NCBI GenBank assembly: GCA_937892695.1
Contig: CALBJK010000227.1
Coordinates: 1 to 30,458, forward strand
Reading direction: 5' to 3'
DNA: 30,458 bases
Source of the DNA: an uncultured Prevotella sp.
GTDB lineage: Bacteria > Bacteroidota > Bacteroidia > Bacteroidales > Bacteroidaceae
Under the pieces are notes generated by a model, which ran no database searches, was not told the DNA's origin, and was given only the letters and a program-made list of their open reading frames with translations. Position numbers and translations under genes: made by a program. Shown one piece after another: positions 22,111-30,458 of this stretch (positions are counted from its first letter, which is position 1; every line of letters begins with the position of its first letter).

Positions 22111-22699
22111 CCTCACGATTGTGGCGTTCTTCGCCTTAGGTATAGTTTGCGGAAAGCTTTGTCCGGAGCTTCATGGGCTGAGCCGCGAGACTTGTTTCTA
22201 CGTGTTGTGTGCCCTGATGTTCTGCGTCGGCGTGACCGTCGGCAGCGACACCGCCGCTCTGCGCAGTTTCCGCTGTATCAGTCCGCGACTGATGCTGTTG
22301 CCCGTAGCCACTATCCTCGGTACGCTTGCCGGCTGCGCCTTCGCCGGACTGCTGCTCACGGGGCGGAGCTTGACCGACTGTATGGCCGTAGGGTCCGGTT
22401 TCGGCTACTACTCGCTGTCGAGCATCTTCATCACCGAATATCGCGGAGCCGAACTCGGCACAGTCGCACTTCTTTCCAACATAGTGCGCGAACTGACAGC
22501 TCTGCTCCTTGCCCCGATTCTTGTAAAATGGTTCGGTCGTCTCGCCCCTATCTCCGTCGGAGGAGCGACAACGATGGACACCACCCTTCCGATAATATCG
22601 CGATGCTCCGGTCCGCGCTTTGTCGTCCCGAGCATCTATCACGGTTTCGTCACCGATTTCAGCGTACCGTTCCTTGTCACGCTTTTCTGCAAGATTTAG
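22100..22699 (+). CDS. Lysine exporter LysO family protein, C-terminal piece
   Basis: A 199-residue membrane protein with about five to six helices, matching the C-terminal two thirds of LysO. The signature regions are strong: LMFCVGVTVGSD, MAVGSGFGYYSLSSIFITEY, LLSNIVRELTALLLAPIL, GGATTMDTTLPII and YHGFVTDFSVPFLV. It would export lysine (or thialysine) across the inner membrane together with the preceding 96-residue piece. The ATG at 22100 lies inside the end of that gene (11-base overlap), so translation is coupled. A terminator follows at 22841-22874. Confidence 0.92.
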   Translation: MKGSLTIVAFFALGIVCGKLCPELHGLSRETCFYVLCALMFCVGVTVGSDTAALRSFRCISPRLMLLPVATILGTLAGCAFAGLLLTGRSLTDCMAVGSGFGYYSLSSIFITEYRGAELGTVALLSNIVRELTALLLAPILVKWFGRLAPISVGGATTMDTTLPIISRCSGPRFVVPSIYHGFVTDFSVPFLVTLFCKI

Positions 22700-22840
22700 T
22701 TGTTAGTGTTTAACGCTCTAGCGGAATGCCATCTGCCAGTGGTTGTTCGCGCTGTATATCCACGACTAAACACCATCCATAAATCCGACAAATAGGACAA
22801 TCCTTCCAGTCAGTGTCTGATATGCGGCATATCATAACCT

Positions 22841-22874
22841 AAAAAGGGCATTTCAAACGCTGAAATGCCCCTTT
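22841..22874. terminator. Bidirectional terminator between lysO and the ABC ATPase gene
   Basis: GGGCATTTCA (22846-22855) pairs with TGAAATGCCC (22861-22870) around a five-base loop, extended by AAA/TTT across a bulged C. It is flanked by an A-run and a T-run. It lies between convergent genes. The 140 bases before it (22700-22840) show no gene. Confidence 0.85.
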
Positions 22875-22992
22875 ATAGAACGTCAAAAAATCGCATCTGC
22901 AATTCATTGGCAATCAACGTATTAGAAAACCGTGCCAAATTTATCCGGTCAGACCCGGTTTGTTCGCAAATAGAACAGTTTGATTCATCCGC

Positions 22993-23655
22993 TCACTCTA
23001 CTATCTGTCCGTCGAACAACCGTATGGTGCGCTGGGCGATGGCCGCGTCGTGGTCGTTATGCGTCACCATGACGATGGTCGTGCCTTCCTGATTCAGCTC
23101 GGTGAGAAGCCTCATCACCTCGGCTCCGTTCTTCGAGTCAAGATTACCGGTAGGCTCGTCGGCCAGTATCATCTTGGGGTTGAATACCACCGCACGGGCT
23201 ATGGCCACACGTTGCTGCTGACCGCCGGAGAGCTGATGGGGGAAGTGGCCTGCACGGTGACTGATGCTCATCCGCTTCATTATCTCAGCCACGCGTTTCT
23301 TGCGTTCCGAGGGTTTCACGTTGAGATAGGTAAGCGGAAGCTCTATGTTCTCGGCCACATTGAGTTCGTCGATGAGGTTAAAACTCTGGAACACGAAACC
23401 AATCTGCCCTTTGCGTACATCGGTACGGTCCTTTTCTTTCAGGTTTTCCACCTCCTGTCCGGCCAGCCAGTAGCGGCCCGACGTGGCATTGTCGAGCAGC
23501 CCGAGGATATTGAGCAGGGTCGACTTTCCGCAACCCGAAGGCCCCATTATGGCCACAAACTCGCCGTCCTTCACCTCGAACGACACATTATTCAGTGCTA
23601 TTGTCTCCACATCTTCAGTGCGGAACGACTTGCAAAGATTCTCTACTTTTATCAT
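22993..23655 (-). CDS. ABC transporter ATP-binding protein, LolD/MacB type
   Basis: A 220-residue ATPase of the MacB/LolD/FtsE group, which drives mechanotransmission-type exporters instead of classical importers. The Walker A motif is GPSGCGKST, with the typical TLLNILGLLD after it. The Q-loop is FVFQSFNLI, the signature LSGGQQQRVAIARA, Walker B MILADEPTGNLD and the H-loop MVTHNDHD. It should energise the two permeases encoded upstream (26226 and 28649). It is the last gene of the efflux operon, separated from permease 2 by 198 bases without a recognisable promoter box, so readthrough or a separate weak promoter must supply it. Confidence 0.95.
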   Translation of the reverse strand: MIKVENLCKSFRTEDVETIALNNVSFEVKDGEFVAIMGPSGCGKSTLLNILGLLDNATSGRYWLAGQEVENLKEKDRTDVRKGQIGFVFQSFNLIDELNVAENIELPLTYLNVKPSERKKRVAEIMKRMSISHRAGHFPHQLSGGQQQRVAIARAVVFNPKMILADEPTGNLDSKNGAEVMRLLTELNQEGTTIVMVTHNDHDAAIAQRTIRLFDGQIVE

Positions 23656-23853
23656 ATTCTTGAATGTTTAATTTGTTATTTGTTTCTTTTTCTGAAAAAT
23701 TACGGACATCCGCTGTAGGGGCAGACGTTACGTCGTGATAACCGAAAGACAAGATTATACAAATTTGACACGCACTCACCCATTTCTGTTTACGCCTTTT
23801 TCGTTTTTGTCCATCTTTTATGCTGTTTTATGTTTTACTGTTCAAGAACAAGC
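23656..23853. other. 198-base spacer inside the efflux operon
   Basis: No gene and no CAAAnnTA (minus-strand -7 box) is visible. It contains CTGTAGGGGCAGACGTTACG (23713-23732). This resembles part of a widespread intergenic repeat of gut bacteria (recalled, not searched) and has a GACGT/ACGTC inverted repeat. Confidence 0.4.
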
Positions 23854-26226
23854 TCATTCGTCTTTAAGATACCTCACGGGGTTGCTCCTTGCCACCTTGA
23901 AGCTGTTTGCCACAATTGCTACAGCAATGACAATCAGCACGGCCAGACCAGCCACAACAAAGGGAATGGGCGTGAGGGATATGCGTTCGGCAAACGACTG
24001 CAGCCACTGCGACGAGATTGCAAAGGCTGCGACACATCCTACCGTCACCGACGGCACGGCCACATAGAGCACTGTGCGCAGGAACAGACGCAGGATGTCA
24101 GCCACCCCGGCACCGTTCACCTTGCGTATGGCTATCTCCTTGCGTCGGCGGTTGACCTCGTCGACGGTGTAGCCCACGAGTCCGGACAGGGCTATGAGGA
24201 GCGTGATGATTCCGCTCACGAGCACACCACTACGGAAGTTGCGCTGCGACACGTACATGTCGGCTATCATTGCAGGGTAAGTGTCGACTGCGACTTTGTT
24301 GTCAGGGCATACTGCCTCGGCCTTAGCCCTGACTTTATCGACGGTTTCGGGAGTCAGATTGTGAAGGCGTACAAGGATGTTGCCGAGCGTCTCACGCGAG
24401 TAGAACATCATCGACGGACGGGTGTCGGGTTCTGTCGCCGAACCGATATGTATGTCGTCATACACTCCACAAATACTATATGAAGGCCGCAAGCTGTCAC
24501 AGTGTTCGCTCACAAAGAGCCTTTGGCCTACTACCGAACCGCTGATGTGTGCGTCGGTACGCAGTTTTTCGGCGAAGCTACGGCTCACCATGACCTGTGA
24601 CAACGAGTCGCTCCGACCAGTAAAGACTTGTCCTTGCACAATCTTTATGCCCATGAGAGCGAAATATCCGTCAGATACATTGTAAAGGTCGGCAGCGTTG
24701 AACAGTTCTTTGTCGCTGCCAGGCAAACTGATGTTGTTACCGCTCGGTTGGCTTATCGGCAGCACATCAGACGACGACACTGCCTCTACCTCGGGCAGAC
24801 GGCGCAGTTCTGCGGCCACAGCACCGCGCTGATTGGCGTCGGCTCCGTCTATTCCTACCACAACAAGACCGTTATACTGATAACCGGTATCGTCGTTGAC
24901 AAGACGCGAATACTGCGCATTGATGACAAACAACAGCGCGAACAGTAGACTGGCAGCAACGAACTGGACAGAAAGGAGAGCCAGTTTCCAACGGCGACGC
25001 GCCTCGGCATAACCGCGAAAAGCGGCGATGACATGCGTCCTGGAGTAGAGCCAGCCGGGAACCAGCCCTCCTATTATCAATACAACTAAACAAATAGCCA
25101 AGATTATCCACGCCCCTCTGTTGAACAGAAGTACGCTTATCGGAGCGGAAAGAAACTGCTCGATTGTGCCTTTGCACACAAAGACCAGCAATCCGCCGAG
25201 AGCGACAGCGAGCACGACATGCACCACAGCTTCGGCCATGACTACGCCGTATATGTTTCTATGCGATGCCCCGAAACATTTGCGGACGGCCATTTCACGC
25301 GACCGTGTCACTATATTGCCAATGACAACAAGCAGATAGTTCATCACCGAAGAGAACAACAAGACGAACGCAAGGATAGACATTATCCAGAACATCTTCT
25401 TCACGTATGGGTCGTGGGTGTAGGCTTCGGAGATGTTGGTGAACGAAAAGTTCATGTCCACTCCGGACTTCTTCATTTCTTCCATCGGCATACGTTCACG
25501 CATCATCCGCCCTACGTATGGTTTGAGACCGGCGATGTCAGCCCCAGGCGACAATCGTATAAAGGAGCGATAGCGGTCGTTGCCTATCCATCTTTCAGTG
25601 CCGTCAGCACCGGGAAAAGCATGAAACGTATTGAGCGAAGCCACTACTTCCATGTCGGACAGCGACGAGTTGCGCGGATAGTTGTCGAACACTCCTCCGA
25701 TGGTGAGCGTACCCAAGAAGCCGACACCGACGATACGCTTGCCTACGACGTTACCGCCAACCTTCTCGGCATACGAACGGCTGACCATACAATAGAACGG
25801 ACGACTCAACGTCTGCCTGGCATTGCCCTGCAGAATAGAGCGTGGCAGAACATCGAAAAAGCAGCTGTCAGCCAGCGTGACAAAGGTCTCCACGTCCTTC
25901 TTTCCTCCAACCTCGCATCCGCCAAGGAACACCGGAGTGTAGCGGGTGGCTGCCTCAACTATCGGGGCATAAGCCTTTATGCCGTGAGCTATGGCTCCGC
26001 TGGTCTGCGGCCACTCCTTCAGTTCGCCGTCTCTGACAACATCTTCATTGACACGATAGGTTCTCTTGTACTCGGGGAAGAACGTGTCGTAGGTCTGTTC
26101 AAAGTATATTTCGGCTATGATGACCGCACTCGATGCCAGTCCGAGAGCCAGACACACAATCTTTACCACATTGTGCTGTCCCGGACGGAATAGGTTCCTT
26201 AGGGCTGAAATAATGTTTCGTATCAT
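23854..26226 (-). CDS. ABC transporter permease, MacB/FtsX type (permease 2)
   Basis: A 790-residue inner-membrane protein with two tandem MacB-periplasmic-core plus FtsX units, the usual form of Bacteroidetes MacB-like exporters. An N-terminal helix (VVKIVCLALGLASSAVIIAE) is followed by a large periplasmic domain and FtsX helices around 290-400 (with SREMAVRKCFGASHRNIYG). A second periplasmic domain and final FtsX helices come next, with RRRKEIAIRKVNGAGVADIL. The tail ends SNPVRYLKDE. The ATG at 26226 (MIRNIISALR) is preceded by an A-rich GAAGAAA stretch; the frame is open to 26265 without support. It probably pairs with permease 1, the adaptor and TolC to pump peptides, drugs or envelope components. 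Substrate unknown. Confidence 0.92.
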   Translation of the reverse strand: MIRNIISALRNLFRPGQHNVVKIVCLALGLASSAVIIAEIYFEQTYDTFFPEYKRTYRVNEDVVRDGELKEWPQTSGAIAHGIKAYAPIVEAATRYTPVFLGGCEVGGKKDVETFVTLADSCFFDVLPRSILQGNARQTLSRPFYCMVSRSYAEKVGGNVVGKRIVGVGFLGTLTIGGVFDNYPRNSSLSDMEVVASLNTFHAFPGADGTERWIGNDRYRSFIRLSPGADIAGLKPYVGRMMRERMPMEEMKKSGVDMNFSFTNISEAYTHDPYVKKMFWIMSILAFVLLFSSVMNYLLVVIGNIVTRSREMAVRKCFGASHRNIYGVVMAEAVVHVVLAVALGGLLVFVCKGTIEQFLSAPISVLLFNRGAWIILAICLVVLIIGGLVPGWLYSRTHVIAAFRGYAEARRRWKLALLSVQFVAASLLFALLFVINAQYSRLVNDDTGYQYNGLVVVGIDGADANQRGAVAAELRRLPEVEAVSSSDVLPISQPSGNNISLPGSDKELFNAADLYNVSDGYFALMGIKIVQGQVFTGRSDSLSQVMVSRSFAEKLRTDAHISGSVVGQRLFVSEHCDSLRPSYSICGVYDDIHIGSATEPDTRPSMMFYSRETLGNILVRLHNLTPETVDKVRAKAEAVCPDNKVAVDTYPAMIADMYVSQRNFRSGVLVSGIITLLIALSGLVGYTVDEVNRRRKEIAIRKVNGAGVADILRLFLRTVLYVAVPSVTVGCVAAFAISSQWLQSFAERISLTPIPFVVAGLAVLIVIAVAIVANSFKVARSNPVRYLKDE

Positions 26227-26288
26227 TTTCTTCTTTCTTTTTATCTGATTATGAATGACTGTCAATAGAGTTTTTACGTTCTTTAGTG

Positions 26289-28649
26289 CTATTCGTCTTT
26301 AATGTGGTTGACGGGATTCTCGTTGCTTGCAGCCCGGCTTTGGAAGTAGACTGACAGCAGAGAGACGAGCAGACAGAAGACTCCGGCCACTGCAAATATC
26401 CACCACGACAGTGCTATACGGTAGGAATAGCCGGCGAGCCAGTCGGACATGAAGTACCATATTATCGGCACGGCTATCACGAATGCCACGCCGACATAGA
26501 GCATGAACGAGCGAACGAGCGACCCGAGAATCTGCCGGTTTGTGCTTCCGAACACCTTGCGTACGGCTATCTCCTTGCGGCGTTGGGTGATGAAGTAGGA
26601 ACTCATGGCCACAAGTCCGAGCATAGAAATTACCACTGCGATGAAGGCGAAGAGCGAAACGATTTTGGACAGCCGTATCTGCTGGGCGAAATGGTCCCGC
26701 AACATCTGGTCGAGATAGACGCGAGTGTTGGGTATGTCCAGCTTAAATACGCTCTCAAACGTAGCTTTCACCCTGTCGAAAGCCTCCACCTGATCGCCCT
26801 TAACCTTTATAAGAAAGCCCCAAGGGGCGCGTATGCTGTCGTTTATCTCCATTAACACAGGCGACTGACCGTCAGTGATTGTGCCGAGAGTGAAGTCTTT
26901 GAGCACTCCGCACAACTGGAAACTGTTGTATTCACGAGTGCGAATCGGGAGCTGACGGGCATCTGGTTTAGCTTCCGCCTCGAACAAAGCCCGATTGTTG
27001 ACAAACACTCCGTCCTTGACCGAAGAACGGTAGTCGCGGTCGAGTTTCAGTCCGAGTATCTTCATATAATTGCGGTCTCCGTTCAGAATCTGATAGCTTA
27101 CAGACCGGTTGCCGTAGGATACAGTCATGTTGTTGCCCCGGTCGAGGGGTGTACCCTGACAGGCACTGACCAGTTCGACGCACGGCAACTTCTGTACACT
27201 CTCAAGAAACCGCGCCGTCTGCACAAGGTCCCTGCTGACCGAGTTGACATACATAAGATTGTCGCGGTCGTAACCCAGCGGAGCATTCACGAGGTGACGG
27301 GTCTGCAGGTACATCGTAAGCGCGACGGCCACAAGCACGATAGTGATGACATTCTGCACGGTGATGAACACCTTGCCCAGTACCATCTTGGTACGGGTGC
27401 GGAAGGTTCCGCGCACCACATCGATAGGTTTGGCCCGTGAGATAACCACAGCCGGAATGATGCCCGAAACGAGACTCACACCCACCAGCAGGGCAGCGAT
27501 GACCACGATGTCCGTAGGACGGAGCAGAACGCCTAGCCTCAAGTGCGTATCAAACAGTTGCCCGGCGTAAGGAGCGAAGGCCACCGAAAGCGCAAGTCCC
27601 AGAACCAGCGAGACGGAACAGAGGAAGAAGCTCTCTGACATCAGTCTGAAGATGATATCCCTACGCTGCGAACCGAGCAGACGGCGTGTGGCCATCTCGC
27701 GGGCACGGCGCGTGGCTTGGGTCGTGGTGAGATTGATGTAGTTCATTATCGAGAACAACAGTATCACCAGTCCGACGGCCACAAGAATCTTGACCATACG
27801 GGCATCGCCACGGTTGGCGTTACACGACGTAGACTGGGAGAAGTAGGTCTGGCGTAGCGGAGTAAGCATCACGTGCTGTTTCTCGTTGCCCTTGCCCATG
27901 AATATCCAAAAGAACTTGCGGAAATACTGGGTCATGTCAGCCTCTTTGGCCTTGAGGTCGGCACCGGGTTTGGCGAGCAACATCAGCGTACAACCGATTG
28001 CGTTGCCCATGTTCGGATCCAAGAAACTGCTGTTGTAGAGCCGCATGTTCTCGAAACGTATCACCACGTCGGCCTTCTTTATCGACGTACCCTCCATGTT
28101 TTTCATCACTCCCGTGACGGTGATGGCGGTCGAATCGCTGAGGAAGATGCGCTGTCCTATCGGATTGGCGCGGCCGAAGGCGCGGCGGGCGAAGTCTTCA
28201 GAAACGACTCCGCTGTTCAGATTGTCAAGCAGATGGCGGCGGTCGCCCATGACAATCGGGAAATCGAACATGCTGAAAAAGGTGGAGTCGGCACACAGGA
28301 TATCCGTCATCGGTTTCTCACCGTCGGGCAGCAAAATGTAGTTGCGCTGGGCGGTGAAGGCGCACATCTGTTCTATCTCGGGATAACGTGAGGCGAGATA
28401 TCGTTCCAGTCCCCATGCAGCCATGTCGTAGCCGTTGTCTCCGGAAGGCGTATCGCCGCCTATCCCGAGCGAGTAGATACGGTCGGCCTTGGAGTGCATT
28501 CTGTCCATTGTCAGCTCCTGCTGCACGTACACACCGATAATGATGACGAACATCAGGCTGACGGAGAAGCCGAAAACGTTGATGGCGGTGTAGACCTTGT
28601 TGCGTGAAAGGAATGTCAGATAAGACCGTATGTCAAATATTTTCTTCAT
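26289..28649 (-). CDS. ABC transporter permease, MacB/FtsX type (permease 1)
   Basis: A 786-residue homologue of permease 2 with the same double MacB-core/FtsX layout. It starts MKKIFDIRSYLTFLSRNKVY and has a first helix VFGFSVSLMFVIIIGVYVQ. The first FtsX region contains MNYINLTTTQATRRAREMATRRLLGSQRRDI and the second TQRRKEIAVRKVFGSTNRQILG. It ends SNENPVNHIKDE. It starts 26 bases after the adaptor gene and ends 62 bases before permease 2. Two different full-length permeases in one operon suggest a heterodimeric pump. No evidence for substrate. Confidence 0.93.
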   Translation of the reverse strand: MKKIFDIRSYLTFLSRNKVYTAINVFGFSVSLMFVIIIGVYVQQELTMDRMHSKADRIYSLGIGGDTPSGDNGYDMAAWGLERYLASRYPEIEQMCAFTAQRNYILLPDGEKPMTDILCADSTFFSMFDFPIVMGDRRHLLDNLNSGVVSEDFARRAFGRANPIGQRIFLSDSTAITVTGVMKNMEGTSIKKADVVIRFENMRLYNSSFLDPNMGNAIGCTLMLLAKPGADLKAKEADMTQYFRKFFWIFMGKGNEKQHVMLTPLRQTYFSQSTSCNANRGDARMVKILVAVGLVILLFSIMNYINLTTTQATRRAREMATRRLLGSQRRDIIFRLMSESFFLCSVSLVLGLALSVAFAPYAGQLFDTHLRLGVLLRPTDIVVIAALLVGVSLVSGIIPAVVISRAKPIDVVRGTFRTRTKMVLGKVFITVQNVITIVLVAVALTMYLQTRHLVNAPLGYDRDNLMYVNSVSRDLVQTARFLESVQKLPCVELVSACQGTPLDRGNNMTVSYGNRSVSYQILNGDRNYMKILGLKLDRDYRSSVKDGVFVNNRALFEAEAKPDARQLPIRTREYNSFQLCGVLKDFTLGTITDGQSPVLMEINDSIRAPWGFLIKVKGDQVEAFDRVKATFESVFKLDIPNTRVYLDQMLRDHFAQQIRLSKIVSLFAFIAVVISMLGLVAMSSYFITQRRKEIAVRKVFGSTNRQILGSLVRSFMLYVGVAFVIAVPIIWYFMSDWLAGYSYRIALSWWIFAVAGVFCLLVSLLSVYFQSRAASNENPVNHIKDE

Positions 28650-28675
28650 AAAATGATTTGTTTTGATTGTTTATG

Positions 28676-29932
28676 TCAGTCGTCTATCTCCAGAACCTCG
28701 TTGTCCTTATAGGCTTCGTAGGCACTGACGATGACCCGTTCGCCGGGTTCCAGACCTTCAGTCACCTCGTAGTACTGGGGATTCTGCCGCCCTATGCGTA
28801 TCTTGCGGCGGTAGGCGCGGTGGCCGTCTTTGTCGAGAACGAAAATCCAGTTGCCCCCGGTCACGCTGTAGAACGTTCCCTTCGGTATGAGGATGGCAGG
28901 CTTCGACTCGCCCAGCTGCAGGTCGATGTAGTAGGTCTGGCCCGTGCGGATGTTGGACGGACGGCTGCCTTGAAAGGTAAAATCGATCTTGAAACGTCCG
29001 TCGCGCACCTCGGGATAGACCTTGCGCACACGTAGTTTGTATGTCCGTCCGTTCTGTGTGAACGTCCCGACCAGTCCGGCCTGGACCCGGTCTATGTAGT
29101 GTTCGTCGACCATAGCCTCTACTTTATAGTCACTGAGGTCGTTGATTACGCCTATCTTCTGCCCCGGCGAGATACTCTGCCCCAGCTCTACGTCGAGCGT
29201 ACCCACCTCGCCGTTGATGGCCGAACGCACGGCAAGCCGTCCCTTACGCTCACGTACCAGTTCTACGTTGCGCTGCATGGCCTGGAGGTTTTCGTTCATC
29301 TGGTCTATCTGTGCCCGGCGCAGCTTGTTGTCTTCGCGTATGCGGCGGTTGATGAGGGCGTGTTTCTTCTTGGCCAGTTCGTAGTCTTCGCGGGCCTGAA
29401 GATACTCCTCGCGCGAGTTGAGCTGTTCGCGTTGCAGCCGCGAGTGCTGTCCGTACAGACGCTTCTTGCGCTCCTCGTCCATGGCGAGCTGCAGGGCTTC
29501 GTTGTCGTTGTTGAGCCTGTCCTGCTCCATACTGATGCGGGTGTTGCGGAGCATGTTCTGCTTCTCGGCCAGCTCCGACTCGGCATTGAGTATTTCGAGG
29601 TCGAGATTCGAGTTGCTCAGCACGACAATTACGTCGCCTTTCTTCACCTGTGCGCCCTCGTCGACGACCTTCTCTCTGACCACTCCGCCCTCCTCGGGAC
29701 TTATCTGAACCACGCTTACCGGCACCACCCTACCGTCAACGCTCACGTAGTCGTTGAACTGTTCGCGCCGCACTTCACCGATGCTCAGTCCACGGCGGTC
29801 TACCTTTAGCGTCCGGGCGAAATTGCTCGTGGCGAGCCATACCTGTGCGGCCACCAGCACGACAGCTCCTCCGAGATAGGGCCAATACTTGCGCGGTATG
29901 AGATACTTCTTCTTTTCTATCTTGATGTCCAT
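28676..29932 (-). CDS. Periplasmic adaptor (HlyD/MacA family) of the efflux pump
   Basis: A 418-residue membrane fusion protein. One N-terminal membrane anchor (WPYLGGAVVLVAAQVWLATS) is followed by a lipoyl/biotinyl-like half (VSVVQISPEEGGVVREKVVDEGAQVKKGDVIVVL). A long Gln/Arg/Glu-rich coiled coil follows at about residues 110-235. The second lipoyl half (GRLAVRSAINGEVGTLDVELGQSISPGQ), a beta-barrel and a membrane-proximal domain (ILIPKGTFYSVTGGNWIFVL; VTEGLEPGERVIVS) complete the family architecture. It links the inner-membrane permeases with TolC. It lies 54 bases after the tolC-like gene and 26 before permease 1 in a single operon. Confidence 0.94.
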   Translation of the reverse strand: MDIKIEKKKYLIPRKYWPYLGGAVVLVAAQVWLATSNFARTLKVDRRGLSIGEVRREQFNDYVSVDGRVVPVSVVQISPEEGGVVREKVVDEGAQVKKGDVIVVLSNSNLDLEILNAESELAEKQNMLRNTRISMEQDRLNNDNEALQLAMDEERKKRLYGQHSRLQREQLNSREEYLQAREDYELAKKKHALINRRIREDNKLRRAQIDQMNENLQAMQRNVELVRERKGRLAVRSAINGEVGTLDVELGQSISPGQKIGVINDLSDYKVEAMVDEHYIDRVQAGLVGTFTQNGRTYKLRVRKVYPEVRDGRFKIDFTFQGSRPSNIRTGQTYYIDLQLGESKPAILIPKGTFYSVTGGNWIFVLDKDGHRAYRRKIRIGRQNPQYYEVTEGLEPGERVIVSAYEAYKDNEVLEIDD

Positions 29933-29986
29933 AGTCTGAATGTCTTCTAAAGTAATGATATTATGTTTTTTATCGGTTCGCGGTGT

Positions 29987-30458
29987 CTACTTGTCAGTAT
30001 CCGTAATGCCAGGCACCAGAGCCTCGCCTTTATAATAATTGACCAGACGGCGTTTCATCTCGTAGAGCAACCGTGTCTGAAGCAGCTTTATACGCGACAG
30101 GAGCAGCTGCTGCGACGACGTGCGTAGTTCGAGCGACGAGAGCATCCCTTCCTCATACTTGCGCAGATTGAGGCTGTGGGCGAGCGAGTCGGCGGCTGTC
30201 TTTTTCTCCATCTGGCGGGTCTCGCTCCAGTAGCCGTCACGGTCCATCACGGCCTGGCACACCTGGTCATGGACCTTGCGGCGGGTTTCGTCGAGGCGCA
30301 GTCCGGCAGTCTGCCAGTCGCTGCGGGCACGCCGCATGTTGCGCCACGCCGACGAATTGAAAATAGGAATGGACAGGGTGAGGGAGAGATATTCGCCCCT
30401 GTTGTTGCGGAACTGACGGGCAAACGACTCCCCCGCCCCTCCGAGAGAGAGATTTTTA
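29987..30458 (-). CDS. TolC family outer membrane efflux protein, C-terminal part (cut by window edge)
   Basis: The C-terminal 156 residues of an outer-membrane factor; the start lies beyond the window. The visible part has the TolC repeat pattern: a beta-strand segment EYLSLTLSIPIFNSSAWRNM, long amphipathic helices (DWQTAGLRLDETRRKVHDQV, LAHSLNLRKYEEGMLSSLEL) and the typical helix ending RTSSQQLLLSRIKLLQTRLL before the closing NYYKGEALVPG. It is the first gene seen of the operon and would provide the exit duct for the adaptor and permeases encoded behind it. Confidence 0.9.
   Translation of the reverse strand, partial: KNLSLGGAGESFARQFRNNRGEYLSLTLSIPIFNSSAWRNMRRARSDWQTAGLRLDETRRKVHDQVCQAVMDRDGYWSETRQMEKKTAADSLAHSLNLRKYEEGMLSSLELRTSSQQLLLSRIKLLQTRLLYEMKRRLVNYYKGEALVPGITDTDK

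Noticed and set aside
21019..22116. A 365-codon minus-strand frame
   Set aside because: It is antisense to the YqiA fusion and lysO genes; Val/His/Gly-rich and without motif.
21820..22699. lysO as a single gene broken by a frameshift
   Set aside because: Both pieces have natural ends and an ATG in a normal coupled overlap, and a split LysO is common in Bacteroidales as far as I know. I kept it as two genes, with a finding to test it.
23830..24483. A 217-codon plus-strand frame
   Set aside because: It is antisense to permease 2, which has full MacB/FtsX signatures.
25219..26193. A 324-codon plus-strand frame
   Set aside because: It is antisense to permease 2, with no recognisable domain.
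27873..28391. A 172-codon plus-strand frame
   Set aside because: It is antisense to permease 1, with no recognisable domain.
29099..29809. A 236-codon plus-strand frame, hydrophobic in part
   Set aside because: It is antisense to the adaptor's coiled-coil region; the Leu/Val richness comes from the complement of Glu/Gln/Lys codons.

Overview
This window is chromosomal DNA from a member of the Bacteroidales, most likely Prevotellaceae. The evidence is: many promoters of the Bacteroidetes type (-7 box TAnnTTTG, no Shine-Dalgarno sequence); a succinyl/acetylornithine carbamoyltransferase of the Bacteroides ArgF' type in place of an ordinary ornithine carbamoyltransferase; a secreted subtilase with a C-terminal sorting domain of the type IX secretion kind; DUF4290 and DUF6722-like proteins; and MacB/FtsX-type tandem permeases ending in NPV..(I/L)KDE. 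The genus is inference; no rRNA or other marker is present. I see no tRNA, rRNA, CRISPR array, prophage or intact insertion sequence.

Layout. 1-418 (-): start of a MATE transporter, cut by the window edge. 716-2034 (+): an orphan FecE/BtuD-type ABC ATPase and a nitroreductase. 2143-7918 (+): a housekeeping run tsaB, DUF4290, murA, rimM, dxr, rseP, closed by a bidirectional terminator. 8020-8925 (-): an MscS channel. 8956-9452: a gene-free stretch with a decayed 22-nt tandem repeat. 9469-10595 (+): a threonine-aldolase-type PLP enzyme, preceded by a possible 26-aa leader peptide. 10715-12361 (-): a 5'-nucleotidase split into two proteins. 12600-12959 (+): rplS. 13000-13350 (-): a small HTH-like hypothetical protein. 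13488-14669 (+): a stand-alone AICAR formyltransferase. 14796-14990 (+): a small basic hypothetical protein. 15036-15998 (+): argF'. 16128-18266 (-): the T9SS subtilase. 18418-20211 (+): an aminopeptidase P. 20393-20697 (-): two tiny membrane proteins, the first broken by an amber codon. 20806-22699 (+): a YqiA esterase fused to a degenerate 5'-nucleotidase domain, then a two-piece LysO lysine exporter. 22993-30458 (-): a tripartite ABC efflux operon (TolC, adaptor, two permeases, ATPase) running off the right edge.

How the genes work together. The tsaB-rseP block serves tRNA t6A modification, peptidoglycan precursor synthesis, 30S maturation, isoprenoid synthesis and envelope stress proteolysis. 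The right-hand operon looks like a complete pump from inner to outer membrane. The points most worth a second look are the esterase fused to a nucleotidase domain that has lost its catalytic acids, several promoters so close to the start codon that the mRNAs should be nearly leaderless, the 22-nt periodic repeat, several large intergenic hairpins, MurA with Asp in place of the fosfomycin-target Cys, and Ser90 in the ArgF' specificity position.
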